In this document: positions 33,840 to 43,209 of the stretch, one piece after another | Numbering within the stretch: position 1 is the stretch's first letter | Layout: every line of letters begins with the position of its first letter | NCBI RefSeq assembly: GCF_001651805.1 | Contig: NZ_CP015839.1 | Coordinates: forward strand, 2,170,001 to 2,234,000 | Direction: 5' to 3' | DNA length: 64,000 nucleotides | Source of the DNA: Marinobacterium aestuarii | GTDB lineage: Bacteria; Pseudomonadota; Gammaproteobacteria; Pseudomonadales; Balneatricaceae | Notes under the pieces: generated by a model | What the model was told of the DNA's origin: nothing | The model's database searches: none | What the model saw: the letters and a program-made list of their open reading frames with translations, nothing else | Program-made: the position numbers and the translations under genes

Positions 33840-35375
33840 GTGCAGAAGATTTTGTCTGCCCTGGCACTGCTGGGTGCCTTTTTTCCAGTGACGGTACTGG
33901 CGGCTTTCGGTTTTGATGACGTGGCTGAAAAGGCCCGTGCGCTCGCTGCCAAGCCCTACGAGGCGCCCGCGGCCATCCCTAAGTTCATGCAAACGCTGAG
34001 CTACGACGATTACCAGAATATCCGTTTCAATCCGGACAAAAGTCTGTGGAGCGAAAGCAGTTCACGCTTTCAGGTCATGATGGTGCCGCCGGGCCTGTTT
34101 TACCGTCATGCGGTGAAAATGAACGTCATTGATGCGCAAGGCAGCCACACGGTGCCGTTTCGCAAAACCGACTTCAACTTTGCCGACCCGGAAGTCGCCA
34201 AGCGCGTGCCGGCCAACCTTGGCTATGCCGGTTTCAAGCTGACCTATCCGCTCAAGGGCGAGAAGGAACGCAATCAGTTCATGGTGTTCGCCGGCGCCAG
34301 CTATTTCCGTGGTGTAGGGCGTGACAACACCTTTGGTATCTCGGCCCGTGGCCTGGCCATCGATACCGGTCTGTCCCGTGGCGAGGAGTTTCCATCCTTC
34401 GTCGAATTCTGGCTGGAACGACCGTCCCCCGATGCCCATGCCATGACCTTCTACGGCCTGCTGGATGGCGAGAGTGCGTCCGGCGCCTACGAATTTACCG
34501 TGTACCCAGGCAAGACGACGCGACTGAAGGTCAAGTCACGCCTGTTTCCCCGTGCCGATATCGAACTGCTGGGTGTAGCCCCGCTCACCAGCATGTTCTA
34601 TTACGGTGAGAACTCTGGCCGTCCACGCGGTGAATGGCGCTCCCAGGTGCATGATTCCGATGGTCTGCAGGTACTGAACGGCGGCAGTGGCGAATGGACC
34701 TGGCGGCCGCTGTTGAACCCGAATGAGCTGGAAATGGACTACCTGATGACCGAAAACGTGCGTGGCTTTGGTCTGCTGCAGCGCGACAATCAATTCTCCG
34801 ACTACCAGGATCTGCAGGCGCGTTACGAACTGCGCCCCAGCAGCTGGGTGCTGACCGAGGGTGACTGGGGCCCGGGCCAGGTAGTACTGGTGCAGCTGCC
34901 CACCACCAACGAGACCAACGACAACATCGTTGCCTTCTGGCGTCCGCAGGACAAGGTGCAGGCCGGCAAGTCCCTGGACTACAGCTATGAGGTACAGTTC
35001 GGTGGCGCAGAACTTGGTGGCAACCCCATGGGCAAGGTTCAGAACAGCTTCGTCGGTGACGGCAATGTTGTCGGTGGCGGTAATGCCCCTGGCGCCTACC
35101 GTGTGCTGGTGGATTTTGGCGGTGGCCTGCTCGACAAGCAGCGTCCGCGGGCACCGATTCTGAGCCACGTTACCGCGCTGGATGGCGGTGAGGTACTGGA
35201 GCACTTTGTGGAATACAACGAAGCGCTCAAAAGCTGGAGGCTGTCTATTCTGGCGCGCCCTGCGGCCAAGAAATCGCTGTCGCTGCGGGCGTTCCTCAGT
35301 ATCGGTGACGAAACCCTGACCGAGACCTGGGCCTACCGGCTGCCGGCCAGCAACGATATTCGGGCCGCGGAGTAA
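33840..35375 (+). CDS. opgG: Periplasmic glucan biosynthesis protein OpgG
   Basis: 511 residues from the GTG at 33840, with GGAG eight bases upstream. A Sec signal peptide (residues 1-21, ending TVLA) leads into FGFDDVAEKARALAAKPYE, then YDDYQNIRFNPDKSLW and the long beta-sandwich domain of the OpgG/OpgD family (GASYFRGVG, YGLGISARGLAI-like segment, YGENSGRPRGEWR, EWTWRPLLNP). OpgG acts in the periplasm on glucans secreted by OpgH to make osmoregulated periplasmic glucans. It is first in an opgG-orf-opgH operon. Confidence 0.95.
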   Translation: MQKILSALALLGAFFPVTVLAAFGFDDVAEKARALAAKPYEAPAAIPKFMQTLSYDDYQNIRFNPDKSLWSESSSRFQVMMVPPGLFYRHAVKMNVIDAQGSHTVPFRKTDFNFADPEVAKRVPANLGYAGFKLTYPLKGEKERNQFMVFAGASYFRGVGRDNTFGISARGLAIDTGLSRGEEFPSFVEFWLERPSPDAHAMTFYGLLDGESASGAYEFTVYPGKTTRLKVKSRLFPRADIELLGVAPLTSMFYYGENSGRPRGEWRSQVHDSDGLQVLNGGSGEWTWRPLLNPNELEMDYLMTENVRGFGLLQRDNQFSDYQDLQARYELRPSSWVLTEGDWGPGQVVLVQLPTTNETNDNIVAFWRPQDKVQAGKSLDYSYEVQFGGAELGGNPMGKVQNSFVGDGNVVGGGNAPGAYRVLVDFGGGLLDKQRPRAPILSHVTALDGGEVLEHFVEYNEALKSWRLSILARPAAKKSLSLRAFLSIGDETLTETWAYRLPASNDIRAAE

Positions 35376-35378
35376 TTC

Positions 35379-35633
35379 ATGGCGCACACCCTGGGGGAGC
35401 ACGCCCTGTCCCGCGTGCTGGAGTATATGGCCGGTACCGGGGCAGAGCTCACCGATGCCCAAACCCTGATCGCCTTCAAGTTGATCGAGGAAGGTTTGCA
35501 GTCCGGGCAACCGGACCTGATGGCCTGGGTCATGGATGAGCTGCCACGGCGCTTTGATCTGCCGCAACGGCCGCTGCCGCCGGTGGCACCGGTGATTGTG
35601 CGCGGCAGTATCGGTTACGGAGACAAGGGATGA
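35379..35633 (+). CDS. Unrecognised small protein between opgG and opgH
   Basis: 84 residues. The gene begins three bases after the opgG stop and its TGA overlaps the opgH ATG (ATGA), so it is embedded in the operon and translationally coupled. The product is soluble: a helical N-terminal half (HALSRVLEYMAGTG, DAQTLIAFKLIEEGLQSG) and a proline-rich tail (LPQRPLPPVAPVIVRG). In classical opg operons the two genes are adjacent without this ORF. A role in OPG synthesis or OpgH control is inferred from position only. Confidence 0.75.
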   Translation: MAHTLGEHALSRVLEYMAGTGAELTDAQTLIAFKLIEEGLQSGQPDLMAWVMDELPRRFDLPQRPLPPVAPVIVRGSIGYGDKG

Positions 35634-37744
35634 CGGCTCAATCAGCGCCAACCAGTACTCTTGCTGCATCTGCTGCAACCCCCTGGCGTGCACGGGTGCT
35701 GCTGCGCCGCGGGGTGCTGACCCTGCTGGTGGTTGCCCAGGCGCTGGTGGGGGCCTATTACATGGCGTCCGTGCTGCCGTACCACGGTGGCAACCTGCTG
35801 GAACAGGCCCTGATAGGTCTGTTCACACTGCTGTTCACCTGGATCACGGTAGGCTTCTGGATTGGTCTCTACGGTTTCTGGCTGCGCCGGCTCGGGGGAG
35901 ACCCCAAGTCGCTGCTGCGCCGTCACCCCGACACCGTACTGCTGGACACGCCGCTGGCGCGCACCGCCATCGTCATGCCCATCTACAATGAGCCGGTCAA
36001 CCGCACCTTGGGGGGCCTGCGCACCATCTACCGCTCGCTGGAAAACAGCGGTCAGATCGAACATTTTGATTTCTTTATTCTGTCCGACAGCCGGGAGCCC
36101 GATGTCTGGCTGTCCGAGCAGGCCGCCTGGCAGCAGCTGTGCGACGAGCTGGGCGCCCACGGGCGCCTGTTCTATCGTCGTCGCACCCTGAACATGAACT
36201 ACAAGAGCGGCAATGTGGCGGACTTCCTGCGCCGCTGGGGTCGCTCTTACGAGTATATGGCGGTGATGGACGCCGACAGCCTGATGGGCGGCGACACCCT
36301 GCTGAAAATGGTGCGCCTGATGCAGCGCGAGCCCAACATCGGCATCTTGCAGAGCTGCCCGACGATCATTAACGCCCAGTCGCTGTTTGCCCGCGTACAG
36401 CAGTTTGCCAATCAGGTGTACGGGCCGCTGTTCAGTACTGGTCTTGCTGCCATGCAGCTGGGCGAGGCGGCCTTCTGGGGCCACAACGCCATTATCCGGG
36501 TAGCGCCCTTTATGCGTCATTGCGGCCTGCCGCATCTGCGCGGACCGGGTCTGTTCAGCGGGCCTATCGCGAGCCACGACTTTGTCGAGGCGGCCTTTAT
36601 GGGCCGCGCAGGCTATGAAGTCTGGCTGGAACCTGAGCTCAGTCATACCTACGAAGAATCGCCGCCGAGCCTGGTGGATGAGTTGACCCGCGACAAGCGC
36701 TGGTCCAAGGGCAATCTGCAGCACCTGTGGCTGATGCTGTTCGAGCCGCGCCTGCGCATGGCGCACCGTATGGCGTTTCTGAACGGCATTCTGTCGTACC
36801 TGGCTTCACCGCTGTGGTTCGCCTTCCTGGTACTGACCACCATCGAGACGACCCGGCTGGTGCTCTGGCCGACGAACTATTTTCCGTTGCAGTACAGCCC
36901 CTTTCCGCTCTGGCCCGAATGGCACCCCGAGTGGGCCATTGGGCTGGCGAGCAGCGTGGTGTTTCTGTTGTTCTTCCCCAAGCTGCTGGCCATTGTGGAT
37001 GTATTGCTCAGTGGCCGGCGTCGGGTTCACGGCGGTTTTTTCAGTCTGTTGCTGAGTATCGTCACCGAAATACTGGTGTCGGCCCTGCTTGCGCCCATCC
37101 GCATGCTGGCCCATACCCGCTATGTGCTGGAAGCGCTGTTTAATGTGACACTCAACTGGGCCGGGCAGAACCGCAGCGATGAAACCCGCTGGATTGATGC
37201 GCTGCTCAATCAGGCGCCGGGCTCCATTCTGGCGGGGATCTGGGCGGGTTTTGCCTGGTGGCTGGACCCGATGTTCTTCTTCTGGTCATTGCCGGTGGCG
37301 CTGCCGCTGATTCTGGCGGCGCCCACCTCGGTGCTGCTGAGCAAGGTGGGCATTGGTCAGGCGTTGCGTCGCAAGCGCATCCTGATGGTGGCGGAGGAGC
37401 AGCAGGGTTCCGAATTGCTGGAAGACCTCAACAGCCATCAGATACTGCCGGAGTTTGGTGAATCCGCCGTGGTGCGGGCGGTGCTGGACCCGGTGATGAA
37501 CCGGGTGCATCAGGCCACGGCACGTTCCCACGGCGGGGGCGCCAAGCATCAGCGACTCAAGCAGCTGCGCAGCCGATGCCTGGAGCTGGGGCCTGAAAAC
37601 CTTAATCGGGCAGAAAAGAACCTGCTGCTGACCGACCGCGAAAGCCTCGCCTGGCTGCACCGCGAATGCTGGCGGACACCGGCCGAGAGTTACTGGGGCC
37701 AGGCCATCGACAACCGCATTCGCCAGATCTGGCCGGCGGCCTGA
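35630..37744 (+). CDS. opgH: Glucans biosynthesis glucosyltransferase OpgH
   Basis: 704 residues with N-terminal membrane helices (~26-90), a cytosolic GT2 domain with IVMPIYNEP, nucleotide and metal aspartates in MDADSLMGG (D214, D216) and the product-site motif DKRWSKGNLQH, then several C-terminal membrane helices. It polymerises UDP-glucose into beta-1,2-linked glucan and exports it to the periplasm for OpgG. It is shorter than E. coli OpgH (847 residues), mainly through a shorter N-terminal cytosolic region. Confidence 0.94.
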   Translation: MTAQSAPTSTLAASAATPWRARVLLRRGVLTLLVVAQALVGAYYMASVLPYHGGNLLEQALIGLFTLLFTWITVGFWIGLYGFWLRRLGGDPKSLLRRHPDTVLLDTPLARTAIVMPIYNEPVNRTLGGLRTIYRSLENSGQIEHFDFFILSDSREPDVWLSEQAAWQQLCDELGAHGRLFYRRRTLNMNYKSGNVADFLRRWGRSYEYMAVMDADSLMGGDTLLKMVRLMQREPNIGILQSCPTIINAQSLFARVQQFANQVYGPLFSTGLAAMQLGEAAFWGHNAIIRVAPFMRHCGLPHLRGPGLFSGPIASHDFVEAAFMGRAGYEVWLEPELSHTYEESPPSLVDELTRDKRWSKGNLQHLWLMLFEPRLRMAHRMAFLNGILSYLASPLWFAFLVLTTIETTRLVLWPTNYFPLQYSPFPLWPEWHPEWAIGLASSVVFLLFFPKLLAIVDVLLSGRRRVHGGFFSLLLSIVTEILVSALLAPIRMLAHTRYVLEALFNVTLNWAGQNRSDETRWIDALLNQAPGSILAGIWAGFAWWLDPMFFFWSLPVALPLILAAPTSVLLSKVGIGQALRRKRILMVAEEQQGSELLEDLNSHQILPEFGESAVVRAVLDPVMNRVHQATARSHGGGAKHQRLKQLRSRCLELGPENLNRAEKNLLLTDRESLAWLHRECWRTPAESYWGQAIDNRIRQIWPAA

Positions 37745-37810
37745 AGGTTCGCCTTGGCATTGCCATGCCAGCCGGTGCCTGTTCCTGTGGTGCTTTTCAG
37801 TGCGGAGCCT

Positions 37811-38809
37811 TCAGTGCGGCGCAATGTCCACCGGCAGGCCGGTGCGATGGGATTCCCGTGCGGCCTCGGCCAGGCGCTGGGCTTCAAGGCCGTCCCTGAT
37901 ACCGGCCAGCGGCGTCTCGCCGTTGCGCAGCCGTGCAACAAAGGCGGCCATTTCCAGGCGGTAGGCCATCGCAAAGCGTTCGATAAAATAGTTTTGCGGC
38001 GGCGAGCGGGTGAAGCCCCGGGCATCGCCAATGGTCAGGTTGTTTTGCAAGCTGTTGCCCAGTGACAGTACTTCTTTACTGCATACGGCCTCCAGACGCT
38101 GATCGTAGCCGAAGGCCGCACGGCGGCAGTTATTCATCTGGACGAAGCGCCCGGAGCGGGACGTTAGCGTAATCATGGCGGTGTCGATATCGCCGGCTGC
38201 ACCTATGGCCGGGTCGATCAGGCAGCCGCCCACGGCATAAACGCGGCTGATTTCCTCACCAAGCAGATAGCGCGCCATATCGAAATCATGGATCGCCTGA
38301 TCCAGGAAAAGCCCGCCCGAGCGCTGCACATAATCGATGGGTGGGGGCGCGGGATCGCGTGTAGTCATGATGATATGTTCAAGTGTCCCGGCCAGCCCCT
38401 GTGCTATTCGCTCCCTGACGTGTCTGAAATCGGGGTCGTAACGCCGCTGAAACCCAAGCATACATGCAATGCCCGAGGCTTCGACCTTGCGGACAATGTC
38501 GGTGACATAGGCAAAATCCAGCGCCACCGGCTTTTCGCAGAAGACAGCCTTGCCGGCGTCGGCTGCCCGCAGCAGCAAGTCGGCGTGAGTATCTGTTGAG
38601 CTGGCAATGATCACACCATCAACCGACGGGTCGCTAAACACGGTCTCAGCTTCGACGATACGTGCGCCTGTGCGTTCGGCCAGTTGCTGACGCGCGGTCG
38701 ACGTCACCGGATCAACCAGATATTTCAGGCAGACGCCTTGCTGCGCGGCGGCGTTGAAGGCATGAACCTGGCCGATGCGCCCGGCGCCGAACAGGGCCAG
38801 CCGGATCAT
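37811..38809 (-). CDS. iolG: Inositol 2-dehydrogenase-like Gfo/Idh oxidoreductase (IolG)
   Basis: 332 residues: N-terminal NAD-binding fold (LALFGAGRIGQVHAFN), the catalytic-site EKPVALD, and a C-terminal domain with LDQAIHDFDMARYLLGEE containing the conserved aspartate/histidine pair. The sequence pattern and length fit myo-inositol 2-dehydrogenase. It is last in a four-gene leftward operon with two longer Gfo/Idh proteins and an IolE-like enzyme. Its ATG overlaps the stop of the upstream gene. No iolB, iolC, iolD or iolA is present, so a complete inositol pathway is not shown. Confidence 0.8.
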   Translation of the reverse strand: MIRLALFGAGRIGQVHAFNAAAQQGVCLKYLVDPVTSTARQQLAERTGARIVEAETVFSDPSVDGVIIASSTDTHADLLLRAADAGKAVFCEKPVALDFAYVTDIVRKVEASGIACMLGFQRRYDPDFRHVRERIAQGLAGTLEHIIMTTRDPAPPPIDYVQRSGGLFLDQAIHDFDMARYLLGEEISRVYAVGGCLIDPAIGAAGDIDTAMITLTSRSGRFVQMNNCRRAAFGYDQRLEAVCSKEVLSLGNSLQNNLTIGDARGFTRSPPQNYFIERFAMAYRLEMAAFVARLRNGETPLAGIRDGLEAQRLAEAARESHRTGLPVDIAPH

Positions 38810-39948
38810 GGGGCCGGCGCCGCTGGGCTGACGGCGACCCAGGTGCGATCCTGTTGCGAGCGCATCACGGCCTCTACCACCTGGGCGCTGTGCACGGCGT
38901 CGGTGAAGGATGGCCAGAGTGTCCTTGTGCCACCAATACCCTCGATAAGATCGCGCATCTCGACCATGATCATGTCGTTGAAGCCAAAGCCGTGGCCGGT
39001 GCCGATACAGAAGTGTCGGTAGTCGGGATGCTCCGGGCCTATCAGGATAGTTCTGAAACCCTGCAGGTGGGCCGGGTCTCTGGCGGAAAAGTACTGCAGC
39101 TCGGCCAGACGCTCCTGGTCAAAGTAGAGGCTGCCCTGGGTGCCGATGATTTCGTAGGTCAGCCCCATCTTGCGCCCGGCGGCCACGCGGCTGGCTTCGA
39201 TGGATCCCTGCACGCCACTGGCAAACGTCAGTAAAAAACTGGTCTGATCGTCATTCTCCACCGCTTCGAGCTCGCCGTTGGCGTTGGGACGTTTGGGGTG
39301 GATGATCTGACTGTCGCCCACGACTTCGGCCACCGGGCCGCAGAGATAGTGGGCCATATTGATGATATGGGAGGCGATATCCCCCAGGGCCCCGGCGGAG
39401 CTGGCGAATTCCCGTTTCAGGCGCCAGCTCATCGGCAGCGTCGGATCCATCAGGAAGTCTTCGTTGTGGGTGCCGCGAAAGTGGATGATGTCGCCGATCT
39501 CGCCGGATTCGATCAGTTGTTTCGCCAGTGCTGTGGCGGGGTTCTTCATGTAATTGAAGCCCACCAGAGTACAGACGCCGGCTTGGGTGGCCGCGTCGGC
39601 CATTTCCTGGGCATCGCTGGCAGACAGTGACAGCGGCTTTTCGCAGATGACATGCTTGCCCGCCGCAATGGCGGCCAGCGCCATCTCCTTGTGCAGGTAG
39701 GTGGGCGAACAGATGCCGACCACATCGATGGCGGGGTCCGTGACCAGTTCGCGCCAGTCGCCGGTTGAACGTCTAAAGCCCAGTGCCCGGGCGCTTTGGG
39801 CGGCGCCTTGCGCATCCGATGTGGCCAGCATGTCGCATACAGGCTCGGCTGAGAGTGGAAATACGGCCGGCAGCGCCTTGAGGGCGACGGCGTAGGCCTT
39901 GCCCATATAGCCGCTGCCGATGATGCCGAAATTCAATTGGGTTTTCAT
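38806..39948 (-). CDS. Gfo/Idh/MocA oxidoreductase (long, LgdA-like type)
   Basis: 380 residues with a Rossmann motif (FGIIGSGYMGKAYAVAL), CEKPLSLS, and a C-terminal domain with SAGALGDIASHIINMAHYL, NDDQTSFLLTFASG, GSIEASRVAAGRK and GFRTILIGPEHPDY. These blocks are shared with levoglucosan dehydrogenase LgdA and glycoside 3-dehydrogenases rather than with IolG. It probably oxidises a ring hydroxyl of a sugar or cyclitol with NAD(P). It is paralogous to the next gene upstream. Confidence 0.8.
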   Translation of the reverse strand: MKTQLNFGIIGSGYMGKAYAVALKALPAVFPLSAEPVCDMLATSDAQGAAQSARALGFRRSTGDWRELVTDPAIDVVGICSPTYLHKEMALAAIAAGKHVICEKPLSLSASDAQEMADAATQAGVCTLVGFNYMKNPATALAKQLIESGEIGDIIHFRGTHNEDFLMDPTLPMSWRLKREFASSAGALGDIASHIINMAHYLCGPVAEVVGDSQIIHPKRPNANGELEAVENDDQTSFLLTFASGVQGSIEASRVAAGRKMGLTYEIIGTQGSLYFDQERLAELQYFSARDPAHLQGFRTILIGPEHPDYRHFCIGTGHGFGFNDMIMVEMRDLIEGIGGTRTLWPSFTDAVHSAQVVEAVMRSQQDRTWVAVSPAAPAP

Positions 39949-40020
39949 GATGACGCGCTCCGCTAATCGTTGTGGTTATTGATCCGGCCGGCCAGTAACC
40001 GACCGGCGCAGGGCAGGGGG

Positions 40021-41193
40021 TTATTCCACCGTCGTCCAGCCGTCCTGCGCAATGGATTGCTCCATCGCCTCGATGATTTTCTGGTTTTGCAGACCGAAGT
40101 CGAAATTCGGATAGCAGTCGCCGGCACCGGTGATGCCCATGACCAGGTCATGCACCTCAATCACCTTGATATCGAAGTAGCCGAGCCCGCCGCCTCCGAA
40201 ATCGAACCCAAAGAACGCCGAGTACTGCGGTACCTGAGAGCCGGCATAGAGGGTCTTGAAGCCGCGATCCGCTTTGGGATCGTTGAAGCGGAACAGCTGC
40301 AGCTCGTTGAAGCGCTCGCCGTCGTTACTCAGGGTGCCCTGGGTACCGGTAATCTCCCAAGACATGCCGAAGATCTTGCCGGCGGCCACGCGGGACGATT
40401 CGATAACGCCACCGGCACCTGAGTCGAACTGCACCAGGCATTGCAGCTGGTCCTCGTTTTCGACCTCGCGCATTTCAGCCTGGGCGGCATCCAGCTTGCT
40501 GCCATAGCCCGATCCGCTGCTGGGCACGGGCCGGCTTGGGAAGAAGGTCTGGGACTGGGCGCACACGCGCTCAATGCCGCCCATCAGATACTGGGCGACG
40601 CTGATAACGTGGGATCCCAGGTCGCCCAGGGAACCGGAGCCGGCTTGGGTGCGTGAACAACGCCAGGACCAGGGCAGCTCAGGATCACAGAAAAAGCCCT
40701 GGTCGAAGGTGCCGCGAAAGCGAATGGGTGTGCCTATATCGCCGCGCTCGATCAGCTGTTTGGCCAGCATCGCGGCCGGGGTCTTGATGTTATTAAAGGC
40801 GACATAGGTTTTTACGCCCTTGATCCTGGCCGCTTCAGTCATCTGCCGGGCTTCGCTGAGTGTGACCGACATGGGCTTTTCGCAGTACAGATGCTTGCCG
40901 GCTTTGATGGCCGCCATCGCCATCTCAAAGTGCAGCGTATTGGGGGTGGTGATGTCCACCACCTCGACTTCAGGGTCGTCGATCAGCGCGCGCCAGTTAT
41001 CATAGGCCCTGGTGGCACCAAAGCGCCTGGCGGCTTTGTCGGCCAGTGCCTGAGTTGTATCGGCTACGGCAAAAACCTGGGGTATCGCAGGCAGATTGGG
41101 GTACAGCATGGCGGCGCGGCTATAGGCGTCGGCATGGGCCTGGCCCATGAAGCCGGTACCGATCAGACCGATTTTCAGTGTTGGAGTCGGCAT
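40021..41193 (-). CDS. Gfo/Idh/MocA oxidoreductase (long, LgdA-like type), paralogue
   Basis: 390 residues: IGLIGTGFMGQAHADAYS, CEKPMSVT, YVAFNNIKTPAAMLAKQL, AGSGSLGDLGSHVISVAQYL, ENEDQLQCLVQFDSG and SSRVAAGK. It is the same subfamily as the 38806-39948 protein and separated from it by 72 bp. Two long Gfo/Idh enzymes beside an IolE-type isomerase is a layout also seen in clusters that oxidise glycosides at C3, so the substrate need not be free inositol. Confidence 0.8.
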   Translation of the reverse strand: MPTPTLKIGLIGTGFMGQAHADAYSRAAMLYPNLPAIPQVFAVADTTQALADKAARRFGATRAYDNWRALIDDPEVEVVDITTPNTLHFEMAMAAIKAGKHLYCEKPMSVTLSEARQMTEAARIKGVKTYVAFNNIKTPAAMLAKQLIERGDIGTPIRFRGTFDQGFFCDPELPWSWRCSRTQAGSGSLGDLGSHVISVAQYLMGGIERVCAQSQTFFPSRPVPSSGSGYGSKLDAAQAEMREVENEDQLQCLVQFDSGAGGVIESSRVAAGKIFGMSWEITGTQGTLSNDGERFNELQLFRFNDPKADRGFKTLYAGSQVPQYSAFFGFDFGGGGLGYFDIKVIEVHDLVMGITGAGDCYPNFDFGLQNQKIIEAMEQSIAQDGWTTVE

Positions 41194-41237
41194 GTCTGAA
41201 TCCTTATTAGATGTTATGGCTGCGGTGGTGCTGGGGC

Positions 41238-42155
41238 TTAACGGCTAATCTCGAAACCGGCCGAGCGCGCGCTCTGGTGCAGGTAGTCATATCCCATGCG
41301 GGCATAGACCAGCGGGTTGGCAACCTGTGGGTCCTGTTCCGCCTCGACGACCAGCCAGCCCTGATAACCGATGGCTTTGAGGCCGGCCAGCAGAGCGGGG
41401 TAGTCAATACAGCCATCCCCTGGAACCGTATAGAGCCCGTGCAGCACGGCCTGCATAAAGCCCATGTCTTCGCCCAGGGCCTGTTGCAGCTGCGGCGCGC
41501 GTACATCCTTGCAATGCACATGGCATACGCGGGCGCCGTGGCGTGCAAGCACCGCAACAGGGTCAGCACCCGCGCTCAGGCAATGTCCGGTGTCGAGCAG
41601 CAGGCCGACGCTGGGGCCGGCCAGTGCCATCAGCTGGTCGATATCGCTATCGCTCTGGATGATGGTGCCGATGTGATGGTGGATGGCCAGGCGCATGTTG
41701 TAGTCATAGAGGCAACGATCGGCCAGATCGGTCAGGCGTGTCGCATAGTCGTGCATCTGGGCGTCATCAATCACCGGGCGCGACGACATGGGGCGGCGGG
41801 TTTCCATAAAGCTCTCGTGCCAGGTCTCGGCATAGACCAGCACCCGGCAGCCCTGGCTTTTCAGCAGCTCAAGATGGGGTTGCAGTAGCGTCCATTCCTG
41901 CTCGACGCTGTGCTCGATCAGGTTGCCGCTGTACCAGCCAGAAATGAGTTCAAGGGCGTGCGTGCTCAATATCTGACTGAGTACCGCGGGCTCACGGGGA
42001 AACTTGCCGCCCAGTTCGATACCGCTGTAGCCGACCTGTGCCGCCTCGCTCAGGCAGGTCTCCAGTGGCGTATCAGCGCCGAGTTCCGGCATGGCATCGT
42101 TGCTCCAGCCAATGGGGTTGATGCCAATTCTGATAGCAGCGCCGGTATCCGTCAT
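41238..42155 (-). CDS. iolE: Myo-inosose-2 dehydratase-like TIM-barrel enzyme (IolE)
   Basis: 305 residues opening IGINPIGWSNDAMPELG and LETCLSEAAQVGYSGIELGGKFP, the signature of IolE. The metal ligands of the AP-endonuclease-2/xylose-isomerase-like barrel are seen around HHHIGTIIQ, LLDTGHCLSAG, CHVHCKDVR and VVEAEQDP. IolE dehydrates 2-keto-myo-inositol; relatives act on 3-keto-sugars. It is first in the leftward operon, so its promoter faces the AraC gene. Confidence 0.83.
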   Translation of the reverse strand: MTDTGAAIRIGINPIGWSNDAMPELGADTPLETCLSEAAQVGYSGIELGGKFPREPAVLSQILSTHALELISGWYSGNLIEHSVEQEWTLLQPHLELLKSQGCRVLVYAETWHESFMETRRPMSSRPVIDDAQMHDYATRLTDLADRCLYDYNMRLAIHHHIGTIIQSDSDIDQLMALAGPSVGLLLDTGHCLSAGADPVAVLARHGARVCHVHCKDVRAPQLQQALGEDMGFMQAVLHGLYTVPGDGCIDYPALLAGLKAIGYQGWLVVEAEQDPQVANPLVYARMGYDYLHQSARSAGFEISR

Positions 42156-42270
42156 GATGAATCCTCAATTAACTGAAATTGTTATTGGTTGTTTTCGAAG
42201 CCTTTGGGATCAGCATTCTTGCTGTGCTCTAATGCCCGTTAATGAGGAGATAATCTAAAGCAGGCGCCTA

Positions 42271-43104
42271 ATGGCGTACATGACTGAGGTTTCCATAAAT
42301 ATGTCTGTAATCACAATTGATAGTGTTCCTTCGGAGGTTCACTTCGGTCGGGTGACCTACCCGCCGGGAGGCACCCATGGGCCGCGGGTACAGCGGGGGT
42401 TGCAGTTCGTCTATCTGCTGTCCGGGGCGGTGGATATTGAGGTTGATGACGCACTACAGCAGTTACGGCCGGGCAACATGGCGGTGCTGTTACCCGGGCG
42501 CAGGGAGCATTTTCATTTCCATGCGCGCCAGGAAAGCGAACACAGCTGGTGCCAGCTGGACTTCGATACGATCGGGCCGGGTTTTAACAGCCGTTTTACC
42601 GGCGTATCGCCGCAACTGCCGATCAATACCGAAATCGAACAAATGATGGAGCTGGGGCTGGCGGTGACCGGGGCAAGTCATATCGACAACCGTATCGCCC
42701 TGGTCAAGCTGGGTGAAGCGCTGCTGCACTACTATCTGTCCCTCGATGCCCTGCCAGCCAATGAACGGCCATCACCGATGCCCAGGGCAGTGCGCCAGGC
42801 GTGTAAATACATCGCCAGCGCCTACCAGCATCCACTGACGCTGGAGTTGATCGCGCAGCAGGCGCACTGTTCGGTGAATCATCTGATTAACCAGTTCAAA
42901 CAGAGCCTGAAGGTTACCCCGATTCGCTATCTGTGGCAGACCCGGCTGGTGCGCGCCGAATCCCTGCTTAAGCACACCGACATTCCAATTTCGGCCATTG
43001 CCGAACAGTGCGGTTTCGCGTCGCAGTTCCATTTCTCGCGCCTGTTCAAGGCGTCGCATCAGGTCTCGCCGCGACAGTACCGCGTCCATTGCCGATCGCA
43101 GTGA
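42271..43104 (+). CDS. AraC-family transcriptional regulator
   Basis: 277 residues from the first ATG. MSVITIDS at 42301 is an alternative start; a GAGGAG at 42244-42249 is rather far from the first. The N-terminal cupin effector domain (LQFVYLLSGAVDIEVDDALQ, NMAVLLPGRREHFHF) is followed by two C-terminal helix-turn-helices (LTLELIAQQAHCSVNHLINQFKQSL, ISAIAEQCGFASQFHFSRLFKASHQVSPRQYR). It is divergent from the iolE-led operon across about 115 bp and is the obvious candidate activator of it. Confidence 0.88.
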   Translation: MAYMTEVSINMSVITIDSVPSEVHFGRVTYPPGGTHGPRVQRGLQFVYLLSGAVDIEVDDALQQLRPGNMAVLLPGRREHFHFHARQESEHSWCQLDFDTIGPGFNSRFTGVSPQLPINTEIEQMMELGLAVTGASHIDNRIALVKLGEALLHYYLSLDALPANERPSPMPRAVRQACKYIASAYQHPLTLELIAQQAHCSVNHLINQFKQSLKVTPIRYLWQTRLVRAESLLKHTDIPISAIAEQCGFASQFHFSRLFKASHQVSPRQYRVHCRSQ

Positions 43105-43209
43105 GGCGGTACTTTGGGCAAGGTGTCAGGCGTCCAAACTTGACATCAAACGTAATACGAACAATTATCACCTCCGCTCGCAAATGTATTTATTTAGGCA
43201 TGAGGTTCG

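Noticed and set aside
34536-35693. Leftward 385-codon frame across opgG, the 84-residue ORF and opgH
   Set aside because: It crosses three well-packed rightward genes and shows only the biased composition of an antisense frame.
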